Origin: Halichoerus grypus
Taxonomy: Eukaryota; Chordata; Mammalia; Carnivora; Phocidae
Direction of reading: 5' to 3'
DNA length: 64,000 bases
NCBI RefSeq assembly: GCF_964656455.1
Contig: NC_135712.1
Span: 99,548,294-99,612,293 of the forward strand
Shown here piece by piece: positions 24,682 through 34,565 of the stretch. The notes under the pieces are model-generated. The model was not told the origin of the DNA. It was given only the letters and a program-made list of their open reading frames with translations, and ran no database searches. The translations under genes and the position numbers were made by a program. The number at the start of each line of letters is the position of its first letter. Within the stretch, counting starts at the first letter, position 1.

Positions 24682-25215
24682 CAGCTACCCTCGAACAACA
24701 TGAAATTGAACTGCAAGGGTCCACTTATATACAGGTTTCTTTTGATAAATACAGTACTTTAAATGTATTTTGTCTTCCTTCTTTTCTTTTCTTTTTTTTT
24801 TAAAAAGATTTTATTTATTTGACAGAGATAGAGAGCACAAGCAGGGGGAGGGGCAGGAAGAGGGAGAAGCAGGCCCTGTGCTCAGCAGGGAGCCCGATGC
24901 TGCAGGGCTTGATCCCAGGATCCAGGGATCATGACCTGAGCTGAAGGCAGACACTTAACCAACTGCTTAACCAACTGAGCCAACCAGGTACCCCTCTTCC
25001 TTATTTTCTTAATAACATTTTCTTTTCTCTAGCTTACTTTAAGAATACAGCAAATAATACATTTAACATACAAAATATATGTTAATCAACTCTTTTTGTT
25101 ACCAGTAAGGATTCTGGGCAACCGTAGGCTATTAGCAGTTAAGTTTTGGGGGAATCCAAAGTTATACTTGAATTTTTGACTGCACAAGGGGCTGGCATTG
25201 TTCAAGGGTCAATTG
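24682..25215 (+). mobile_element. MER2-like TcMar-Tigger element
   Basis: Left end 'cagctaccctcgaacaac' and right end 'tgttcaagggtcaattg' are decayed versions of the Tigger-type inverted ends. Internal blocks 'gggtccacttatatacagg', 'aataacattttcttttctct' and 'gtaggctattagcagttaag' match MER2. A TA dinucleotide precedes the left end. A CAN-SINE splits it. Non-autonomous; no transposase. Confidence 0.8.
24788..24994 (-). mobile_element. CAN-SINE inside MER2
   Basis: Antisense CAN-SINE with a T-run, 'agattttatttatttgacag', 'gggcttgatcccaggatcc' and 'gatcatgacctgagctgaag'. A 12-bp unit CTTAACCAACTG is tandemly duplicated in the head (about 24954-24978). Duplication 'tcttccttcttttct'/'tcttccttattttct' at 24773-24787 and 24995-25009, one mismatch. 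Confidence 0.93.
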
Positions 25216-25543
25216 GATTAATTATCAAGCACTTGAGGGAAGTTTTTGATTTCCACTTTTTCATGTGACTGCAGAAAGTTTCCTATTGCTTATGGTTCTC
25301 CAAGTTTCCTCTCCCTTCCCTATCTCCCACCCCAATTTTTCCCTCCTGCTTTAACAGTATGTAAGCTTAGCTATAGGAAATACTGGGAATACTGTTCTTC
25401 TGGCAGATTTCCTAGAATAAAAATGGCAGTATTTGCAACTCCTCAAACAAGATGTAAATCATGGTTAAAATCCTTTGCAAAAACATGAAAAAGTTTATTT
25501 GGGGCCCCTATATAGCCCCCCTTTATGTGATCTTTTTCTTTCA
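25216..25543. other. Unassigned insert between MER2 and L1M
   Basis: Sequence between the MER2 right end and the point where L1M ORF2 resumes ('tttaattccacttttgtctg'). It matches neither L1 nor MER2 as I know them, so MER2 may sit inside a larger insertion of unknown type. Confidence 0.4.
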
Positions 25544-26146
25544 ACTTTAATTCCACTTTTGTCTGATTTCTGTAACTTTGTATTAGTTAAGGTATGTTTT
25601 ATGATTCAGAATGTGGTATATCTCGGTGAATGTTTGATGTGAGCTTGAAAAGCATGTGTATTCCACTGTTGTAGGATGGAGCATTCTATAAATGTCAGTT
25701 AGATCAAGTTGATTGGTAGTTGTATTAAGGTCAACTATATCTATTGATTTTCTTCTTGCTTGAACTATTGGAAAGAACAGTGTTAAAGTCTCCTACTATA
25801 ATAGGATTTGTTTGTCCTTCTTGCAAGTCTATCAGTTTGGTCTCAACTCTTTTGACACTGTTGTTAGGTTCGTGCATATTTAGGATTGTTAATGTCTTAC
25901 AGAATTGACCCTTTGTCATTATGTCTCTTTTATCTATTTATTTAATTAATGACACAATGTCACATTAGTTTAAGATGTACAACATAGTGATTTGTATGTC
26001 TCCTTTATACGTGATAAGTTTTCCTATTCTGAAGTGTTCTCTGTTTGAAATAATAGAGCTACGAAATAATAGAGCTCTCTTTCAGTTAGTGTAAGCATAA
26101 TACATCTTTCCCTATAATTTTCCTTTTGATCTGACTAAATTTTTAT

Positions 26147-26358
26147 TTTATTTTATGTTATTTTTTTAAAGATTTATTTATTTATTTGAGAGAGTGAGAA
26201 TGAGAGAGAGAGAGAGTACATGAGAGGGGGGAGGGTTAGAGGGAGAAGCAGGCTCCTCGCCGAGCAGGGAGCCCGACGCGGGACTCAATCCAGGGACTCC
26301 AGAATCATGACCTGAGCCGAAGGCAGTCGCTTAACCAACTGAGCCGCCCAGACGCCCA
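26147..26358 (-). mobile_element. CAN-SINE, full length
   Basis: Antisense CAN-SINE with a 'gagagagtgagaatgagaga' GA tract, 'gacgcgggactcaatccagg' and 'gaaggcagtcgcttaaccaa'. A perfect 15-bp duplication TGACTAAATTTTTAT flanks it (26132-26146 and 26359-26373). Confidence 0.96.
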
Positions 26359-26982
26359 TGACTAAATTTTTATGTTTAAAATGGTTTTCACATATAAAAC
26401 ATATAGTTGTGTCTTTTTCTTCTTCTCCTTTTTTTTTTTTTTTTTTAATTCACAGAATTAGAGGAGGGTAAACTATAAACTGCAAGTACAGAGAAATATT
26501 TGGGGATATTTTGCCACAAAGGAGAACAAAGAAATGTGGTAGCATATACCAGGAAATGGGCTGAAAATAATTTACTAGGACTTTTTGACAAGATAAATAA
26601 CAGAATATGTGTCAAGATTGTGTAAATTATTTTGGGGTTAAAAAAAATAGTGTCACTATCTCTGTGATTTAATCCAGCTAATATATATCTCATGTTCATG
26701 CAATGTGTGCTTTGATTTTCATTTTTCTAGAGTCACTGAGGTTCAGAATATCAAAATCATCAGCCTTTTTTTATAGCTCCATATCAACAAAGTGGTTTAG
26801 GTATTGCTACAGCAGGTGAAGAGAGCATAATAAATCATTCACTGCTTCTCATCATTGGGGACAATTCAGTCACTTCCTAAAGAGGTTGTATAGAAAGCAA
26901 ATAGGCTCATGAATAAATGGTCACATCATTAGCCATTAGAGAAATCAAATTAAAATTATGATGAGAGCTCATTAGATACAAC

Positions 26983-27375
26983 TGCATTAGTCAGCTGGGC
27001 TGCCATAACAAAACACTACAGAGTAAGTAGTTTAAACAACATAAATTTATATTCATACCATTGTAGAGGCTAGAAGTCCCAGACCAAAGTGCTGGCTGAG
27101 TTGGGTTCTAGTGTGGACTCTCTTCCTAGCTTGTGGATGCTGCATTCTCACCTCGCCCTTACATGGCCTTTCTTACGAGTGCTCATGGAGAAAGACATTT
27201 CTGTTGTCTTTTCCTTTTCTTATAAGGGCACCAATTCTATCTGGACCAGGGCCCTACACTTATGACCTCGTTTAACCTTATTACTTCCTTAAAGGCCCCA
27301 TCTCCAAATATAGTCACATTGGGAATTAGGGCTTCAACATATGAATTTTGAGAGAAGACAAATCAGTCCAAAACA
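26983..27375 (-). repeat. MLT1-type solo LTR with exact 5-bp TSD
   Basis: Antisense MLT1: 'gggctgccataacaaaacac', 'ggaccagggccctacactta', 'aaggccccatctccaaatat', 'gggcttcaacatatgaattt'. The 5-bp repeat ACAAC flanks it (26978-26982 and 27376-27380), as expected for ERVL-MaLR integration. A solo LTR means the internal region was lost by LTR-LTR recombination. Confidence 0.85.
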
Positions 27376-27723
27376 ACAACTAGTATGATGGATAAAATAA
27401 AAATACAGATAATACCCAGGTGTTCATAAAGATGCAAAGCATCTGGAATTCTCAAATATTGCTGACTGAATGCAAAATGTTAGTCAGTCTGGAAAACATT
27501 TGGGTGGTATCAAATAAATTAAACATACATTTACCATATGACTTAGATATCCAATTCTTAAGTTTTAACCCTAGAGAAATGAAAACTTCTATTCATTTAA
27601 AAAATCTATAGGAACATATTCATAAGGGCTCTATTCATAATCACCCCAAACTTGAAACAACCCAAATGTTGGGTTATTCGGTGAGTGAATAAGCTAATTG
27701 TATATTATCCAAAGGAATATTGC

Positions 27724-27976
27724 TGAGATGGTTAATTTTATGTGCCAATTTGACTGTATTATGAGGTACTCAGATATTTGGCTAAAGATTATTTCTGGGT
27801 ACATCCGTAAGAGTGTTTCCAGATGAGAGATTAGCATTTGAATTGGTGGACTAAGTAAAGCATATATTGCTTTCCCCAATGTGAGTGGGCATAATTTAAT
27901 CCCTTGAGGGATTATAATATGATTTGATATGATTTTCCTATTAATTCTGTTTCTCTGAAGAACCCTGACTAGTACA
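27724..27976 (+). repeat. LTR-like element, family not named
   Basis: Starts 'tgagatggttaattttatg' and ends 'aaccctgactagtaca', giving TG...CA ends. Flanking 5-mers ATTGC and ACTAC could both derive from the L1 target ATTAC. The internal blocks 'gagtgtttccagatgagaga' and 'ttgaattggtggactaagta' are familiar from a common mammalian LTR that I cannot name with confidence. Confidence 0.55.
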
Positions 27977-27981
27977 ACTAC

Positions 27982-27983
27982 TC

Positions 27984-28021
<38 letters not shown>
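27982..28021. repeat. (AAT)n microsatellite
   Basis: About 13 uninterrupted AAT units at the junction of the LTR and the resumed L1M. Likely polymorphic in length. Confidence 0.9.
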
Positions 28022-28023
<2 letters not shown>

Positions 28024-28300
28024 GTTGTATATATTTCAAAGGTTCTATATACATATCAAGTTACCTGCTTGGTGATTCTATTTATATAATATGCTCAAAA
28101 ATAAAACTGAAATGTTAGAAAACAGATCAGTGGTTGCCAAGTCTTTGAGTAGGGGTAAGTTGTGTCTGTGTATAGAGTTTTTTGGGTGGTGAATCCTAGT
28201 TGTCGTGGTTACATAAATCTATACATACTTTAAAACTCATAGAACTGTAGACCAAAAAAAATTAAATTCACTCTATATTAATTTATAAAATAAAAAGATA

Positions 28301-29750
28301 AAACATAAAATGAGTCCATTTTAATGAAACTTTTGTATTTATATAGAAAACAATAGGCAAATACCATTTTAAGAAATGATATAGAAATACTGTGCCCATA
28401 AATAGATTCTAATAGATAACTATATATAGAAATTTTACATATAGTACTGGTGACATTTCAATTTAGTGAAGGAATATGTGATACATTCAATAAATGGTAC
28501 TAACAAGTAATTAGTCATGTCAAAGAAATTCACACAATTTAAAAAATACATTTCTATTGTATTAAATAGGCAAATGCAAAGAATGCTTGGCAATAATGAA
28601 TGCTTACAATCATTTATAAAATCATTTTATAAAAAATCATAACTTAGAAAAATGTTTTGGAGATTTTCACCATTACCAATTCTCTCCTCTTTACTTGCTA
28701 ATAGAACCTCTATGTTTTAGCTAGGCACATTTATGACTACCTAAATGAAGACAACTTTCCCCAGCCCCTCTTGCAACTGAGTCTCTCAAATGATTAAATT
28801 CACTCCAGCAGGATTTAAGTGAAAATGTTATGTATCTCTTCCAGGCAGCATCCATTAAGGAATGGGTATACCCTTATTCTGCTTGTGCAGTTTAGGAAAT
28901 TTACCTAGGTTTCTTTTCAGGGTTTTCTAAACTTTTGTTACGTCCCTTAATATGTCCTCTTTCTATGGCCACCATTTTCCATTCTTCAGGTAACCAACTT
29001 TTTAACTTTTTGTTACTGCAGATTCCATTACTTACTTTTATCTCCAGTGAAAATGTAGGACACGTAATCTTCCTTCTGATCATTTTACGGAGTGTTTAAT
29101 TTTACTTTATATAATTTATTCAGTCCAACATAAACTTATGAAATATGTGTGTCTTAAAGTTTTTCTGCTTCTATTTTGCATTCTTAGAAGTTTGGGGATA
29201 TAATGTGGAAAAAAATGTTTCCAATTAAGTTATTAAAAAATGAAAAGCAAGTCATTTTTCTTTGTTTGGCACATCTTTATCTCCATATCAGCCCCAAACA
29301 TGGACAGCAAAAAGCAAAAACACAGACAGCAAAAAAACAAGCCAATATGGATGGCTGCCTTAGGGGAAAGAGACAGCCCCAGGGCATACTGACAGATGAA
29401 GACAGGTTGCCTGTAGCAGTACTCTGTGAGCTTTGGTGTCTGTGTTGACAAACAGTAATTACATTACATCATATAAATGTCATATGCATATATGTATGTA
29501 TACTGTATGTGTGAGAATACTCATTATTGCAGAAGTTATCTATACATTTTTTTCTTATACTATCACTTCATTTTTAACTTTTGTAATAGTTCTTTGTTAA
29601 ACAACTAAATTTGATTGATAATTCAGCTAAGAGCATGGATATATTTTTAATCTTAAGTTGTTTGTTATATATGGTTTTATCTTATATGCTGGGAATTTGC
29701 CAGCTGGCACAATTGTGACATTTGTTTAATTAGTTTAGACCAAGTTCATT
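28301..29750. other. AT-rich sequence, nothing identified
   Basis: No recognisable repeat or gene. Short open frames near 28901-29083 and 29203-29451 overlap on both strands and lack known domains. Confidence 0.5.
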
Positions 29751-29759
29751 TCTTGAAAA

Positions 29760-29954
29760 AAAAAGTAAAGACTTATTTATTTATTTGACAGAGAGAGAGG
29801 GAGAGAACAAACAGGAGGAGCGGCAGGCAGAGGAAGAGGGAGAAGCAGGCTCCCTGCTGAGAAGGGAGCCCCATGTGGGGCTTGACCCAGGACCCCGGGA
29901 TCATAAACTGAGCCAAAGCCAGATGCCTAACCGACTGAGCCACCTAGGTGCCCC
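29760..29954 (-). mobile_element. CAN-SINE, full length
   Basis: Antisense CAN-SINE: A/T tail, 'agacttatttatttatttga', 'gtggggcttgacccaggacc', 'actgagccacctaggtgccc'. The short duplication TCTTGAAAA flanks it (29751-29759 and 29955-29963). More diverged than most copies here. Confidence 0.92.
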
Positions 29955-29963
29955 TCTTGAAAA

Positions 29964-32900
29964 CAATTTTCAAAGAAATCTATAAATGATTTACTCTAAA
30001 ATTTCGCTATAAGATCTTTTCTGTATAATTGAAGACTTAACATGTCTACATGCCTCCTGTTTTCTCAGAAAAATTAAGAAAGTGTATTAAGTGTAATAAA
30101 AGAGCAGATGGTTCTTAATCAGTATCAAAATTTGCCCTTATGAATGAGTTACTTTATTCTTGATATTGGTATCCCTGCTAATATAATACTATACAAATCA
30201 ATATTTTAGTACATATTATGAAATTGAATTCATATAATGAACACAACATATTTTTAAGCAAATAATAGATTTCTATATTATAACCATTTTTATAGAGCAA
30301 TGTACTACATTATTTACTAAAACTACTGGATTTTACCTTAATTATGAAGAATATGGAAGACCACTGCTTCCTAAATAAAGAGCAGGAAATGTGTCTCCTA
30401 AATAGAAAGTAGAAATAAGAAATAGTCTACCATGTAGTCATGATTTTAAGCTTTGCAACACATATATAATATATATCTATATATCTATATCTACATACAT
30501 ACAAAATAATACAAAAAGTAAAATAAAAAATAATACGAAAAATAAAATATTTTTAACAAATAGAGATTTCTAATAGAGATTTTTATTCCCCTGACATTTT
30601 CAAAGGTTTCCTACTCTTTCAAAGATTTTTTCATAGATAGTAATCATATTTATTTAACATTTCTTCACCTGATAATGGACTTATTTAAATATTACCTTAT
30701 TAGAAATCAATAACTGTACACAGGCACTTCATGTTTTAATATTATAAACATAATACTCTCATATAATCAATTATAATCTCTAGGTTTTAAATTTCACAAG
30801 CTTTCCCCCCCCTCAAAATTGTATTATCGTTTTCAGTTCACATTTTATTCTAGAGTCCAAAACAGTGTTTCTTTGAGTTGGGTGCTCAAAAGAATATGTT
30901 TTTGTCATCACTGGAAATGTAAGTCATCTCTTTTTTCAGTTTTCTATTTCACCCATGTCTATAAATTTAATTACACGGAATCAGCATTTGTCCTTTCTGT
31001 TACCCAGGTGTTGCTACAAAGACATTATAATTTTACACCTTTTAAAGATGTAATATTTTATTATTTCAGAAAATATCATTGATATTCCTCTCATTTTATG
31101 TCTTACTTAAAATCTTTAAAAAGTAAACAAGATGTAGATTGTGCCTGCCTCTGAAGGTAAATTTTATTTTATTTTATTCCTTTTTCGTAAATTGTGTCTA
31201 TAAAATAATAAAAAAGAACAAAAGTTAGGGAAACATGCATTTTTTCAGAATGTTATTTCCAATTATCTTAATGATAACAGAAAAATTTTATCTTTCATTT
31301 GAATTGCATCATTCCATATATTAGATATATATGTATACATTAATATATATCTATTTATCTCTAAATATATCGAGAGAGAGAGAGAGAGAGAAGAATACAG
31401 TTTAAGAGAGTGAAAAATATTTGCAGAGATACAGACAGACTTTTTTTTCCCTCTCAAAATCCCTAGCAGGGAGTGAGCTTTGAGAGGTTCTGGGGTCAGA
31501 TGCTTGTGTACTCATTGACAAGAGATGATAATGATGCTTCTGACAGCCCTGAGATACTGCACGCTGTATGACAACGAGCTTGAAAAGGCATCACTGAAGG
31601 TGATAATAATGAGGACCAGCAGGAGGACATATTTCAGACTGAGAAGCTAGGAGGGTATTATCAGTCTGATGGAACAGGCTGAGCTCCAGATCCATGTGGT
31701 TGTCATTCTTCTTTTATTGAGAGTCCTGCTGAAATAGATACCCTGTACTCTAGGATAGGCTTTTTGCAGCAGCTAAAGAGACTGAAAAACATTCTTCATG
31801 CAAGAGAAAGTCTAGAGAATGATAAAGTCCACAAAGAAGGGTAAAATTCATTTAAAAAGCAAGAGACTTGAGAAATATCTTAGAATTTTAATTTTATCAT
31901 AATACAATGACAAGTTGTGCTACATTTTACTTTGTATTTTTAATACAAAAATTAAATATGGGCTTTCTTCATCTATAATCAGTCATTCTAAAATATATGA
32001 TACAGGGTCATTTTTACATTTTAATTAGCAGGTTTCCCAGTTCTACTAAGAATGTTCTGCCCAGCATGCAATTTGTAGTAGAGTCCTGGGTTCCACAGAG
32101 GAATTATCAAAAGGGAGTTAGGGGTTAGATCTGTATACCACAATTCTCTCAATATAGGTGCTAATGCAGATGAAGAGTTATGTAATAACATATCCTTGAA
32201 AGGTAGGTTTGGAACTGCAACGATTCACTCTAAACTTGTAACTGAATTTTTAGGGAACAAAAGTAGGGATGAAGTAGCTAGGAAAATACCTCTGGCTTTG
32301 GTGTGCAACTATGCATCCTGGTCATAATGGTAAGTGATTCTGATTAAGTTTTCCAAAGGCACACTCTTCCTTAAAATGGTTGTGTAGCTGGTCCTAGATG
32401 CCTTGGAGGGGATATGATCTGATATTATTTCTAGGGGAAAATGGGTCAAGTTCTGCTTGGCTCTTCAGTTTCTGCCAGCATAGTATCACTGTCAGACCCT
32501 GAGCAGGTGGTGATATGTGGAGTAACCACTTCCTAATTAACCACTACAGTGATCAATACACAAGAGCAGGTTATGAATTCTGGTCACATATACATTTCCA
32601 TTAAGTTCAAATTCCTTGAAAATGCAACCTGATACATATAAAAAGTCATGGTGGGACCTAATTAGCAGATATTCTAGTACTTGGATTTCTGTTCAAGCTA
32701 TTTCCACTCCCCCCGCAAAAAAAAAAAAAAAAAAAAAAAAAGCTATAAAGGAAACAACATGGTGGATAGAAGAGTGACAGGACATTGAAAAAATCCTACA
32801 AGAGAAGTAACATGTGAAATTCTACAGTCCCAGAGAAAGATAGCCCACAGTGGCTAAAAATCCATCACTATTAATAAGAGATCAAAGTTGACCTGTTTCA

Positions 32901-33242
32901 GAACACTGAGGAAGCTACTCCCATGTACAGTGTTTCTCTCATCCTCCCTAAGTAATATCACTTATGCTGATGCTTCAAAGATTATATTTTTACTTTGTTA
33001 CTTAACTCTGAGTTGTAGCAGTATTTATCCTGCTGCTTTTAGACATTTCCACTGGACTGTTTTGAAAGTATTTTAAAATAGTATGTCAACCAAAGCTTTC
33101 ATTCCTTCCAAATCTTTTTGTTTCTTTGTCTTTTTTCATTGTGAAATATAGTATTATGAGCCACCCAATAGCTAAAGTCAGAAAATTCCATTATGAAATC
33201 CTATTTCTCCCAACAAAGTATCTTAATTTGTCTACTTATTTT
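29964..33242. other. Repeat-poor AT-rich sequence
   Basis: No SINE, L1 or LTR recognised over 3.3 kb. Simple tracts only: TA-rich at 30463-30500, A-rich at 30500-30550, (GA)n at 31370-31391, and an A-run of about 25 at 32716-32741. Near 31440-31850 the base composition is less AT-rich, with no recognised identity. Confidence 0.5.
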
Positions 33243-33290
33243 AACACCAGTTCAACTTTCTGCTCCAACACCAGTTCAACTTTCTGCTCC
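33243..33290 (+). repeat. 24-bp perfect tandem duplication
   Basis: The unit starting 'aacaccagttcaactttc' occurs at 33243-33266 and again, identical, at 33267-33290. It stops 2 bp before the 120-bp segment that is repeated at 34446. Confidence 0.95.
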
Positions 33291-33292
33291 AC

Positions 33293-33412
33293 AATTCTAT
33301 GTTGTCACTTAAATGTAGCTCCCTCTCCCCCCTACTGTACTTTTATATACAGTAATAAGCAACTCTCTTTTTAAAGCTTCCTTTTGTGTGTATAATAGCG
33401 CTTTTATCTATT
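33293..33412 (+). repeat. 120-bp perfect direct repeat, copy 1
   Basis: From 'aattctatgttgtcactta' to 'gcgcttttatctatt' this segment matches 34446-34565 at every base by eye. It is not a transposon I recognise, has no A-tail and contains no gene. Confidence 0.95.
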
Positions 33413-33689
33413 TCCTCTCCTGCATGTATGTATTTTTCCTATGCTATACTGTGTTACCTGAGAAAGTAAACTGAATTTATTTCTCTGAAATAGGAATAAT
33501 AAAACCTAACTTGTTCTCATGATAAATAGGACAATCTATGAGAATAACTAAACAGAATTCTCTGTCATAGTTGCTTATCCAAAATTTACACATCACCTTT
33601 TCAGAGAGGATACATTTGATGATCTTATCTGAATTTTCCCCTGACCTTTTTTTCTCATGGCACATATTTTTGGTAGAATGGGTAAATGT

Positions 33690-33815
33690 ATCCTCAAACA
33701 TAATATTTATATGGGCAGAGAGTCTGTCTGTCTTGTTCAACACTGTATCCACGATCTTAAAACAGTGTTGGCAAACAGTACTCACTCCATCAATAGTGGA
33801 TGAATGAATAAACAA
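33690..33815 (+). repeat. L2 LINE 3' end
   Basis: 'gagagtctgtctgtcttgtt', 'aacactgtatccacgatctt' and 'ggatgaatgaataa' follow the order of the L2 3' terminus. Old and diverged. Confidence 0.6.
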
Positions 33816-34445
33816 AAGAGCATCCTCTTAAGCACAGATGTACTATGAAAATATAACTGGAATTACCTGTTTATGAATTAAAAGTTCAAAAACTATAATC
33901 TTGTCCATTCACAATTTTGGGACCTCTAAGCAAGTCACTCATTTATGCCTAATTTATGCTTCTTTTCTCTCTATGAAGATCAATGAGGTAAAGAGATCCC
34001 CCTAATAAGAGACTTTCTAATATCAAACATATGGTGTTTAAAAAAAACTTTCTATATTTTATTAAGACATGACTGTTGATACTGTTTTGAAATAATGATT
34101 GGTTTACACAGATACCCTTATAGTCTCTTGCTGTATTGCTATTTGGTTCAATAGTGAACACTTTCTAAGAATTATTTTGAGTTATGGGCTAAAGTCCACA
34201 TTTGCAGACTGTTAAGACATCAGCTATTTTGTATTATGTAATGTATTAAAAATACATTACTGAGAATGCCTAGAAAAATTCCAAATACACGTTAACTACC
34301 TAAAAATATCCTAATACTGGTTTTGTTACCATTTTTGTTTTTTGTTTGTTTATTTTTCTGCACAGGAAGGAAAGACTAATTCCTGAATATTCTGTTCTTT
34401 CAGAATGTTATTTTCTTAGGATGACATTGACTAAGGCTATTTTAA
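33816..34445. other. AT-rich sequence, nothing identified
   Basis: Spacer between the L2 fragment and copy 2 of the 120-bp repeat. No recognised element. Confidence 0.5.
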
Positions 34446-34565
34446 AATTCTATGTTGTCACTTAAATGTAGCTCCCTCTCCCCCCTACTGTACTTTTATA
34501 TACAGTAATAAGCAACTCTCTTTTTAAAGCTTCCTTTTGTGTGTATAATAGCGCTTTTATCTATT
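34446..34565 (+). repeat. 120-bp perfect direct repeat, copy 2
   Basis: Identical to 33293-33412 and in the same orientation, 1153 bp downstream. The left flank is 'ggctattttaa' and the right flank 'catgtggctag'. There is no target-site duplication or A-tail, so this is not a standard retroposition. Confidence 0.95.

Larger units (their letters stand above)
23140..26130 (-). mobile_element. Old L1M, interrupted and internally rearranged
   Basis: 3' region at 23140-23870 ('ataatattccattgtatgga', 'gttgctataaacatttttat'). Reverse-transcriptase part from 23872: the minus frame gives LPTKEVPGPDIFTGEV, the conserved L1 RT block. Endonuclease part near 25731-25919: the minus frame gives NPIIVGDFNTVLS, around the catalytic GDFN motif. 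ORF2 sequence between the 3' region and the RT block is missing. Interrupted by a CAN-SINE (23181-23382), an insert with MER2 (about 24616-25543) and a CAN-SINE at its far end. Confidence 0.8.
26890..28300 (+). mobile_element. Old L1M, 3' portion, split by two LTRs
   Basis: Own segments: about 26890-26982 ('atcattagccattagagaaa'), 27381-27723 ('aacatacatttaccatatga', 'gaaacaacccaaatgttggg') and 27982-28300 ('cagatcagtggttgccaagt'). Together they run in order through the end of ORF2 and the 3' UTR. The middle break holds an expanded (AAT)n tract, probably from the L1 'cagcaataaaa' site. Confidence 0.75.

Noticed and set aside
26047..26082. 16-17 bp tandem repeat 'gaaataatagagctac'
   Set aside because: A small local duplication inside decayed L1M; too ordinary to list.
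32716..32741. A-run of about 25 as another tail-only insertion
   Set aside because: Only a 7-bp 'aagctat' similarity flanks it, and non-A bases intervene on the left. The evidence for a target duplication is too weak.
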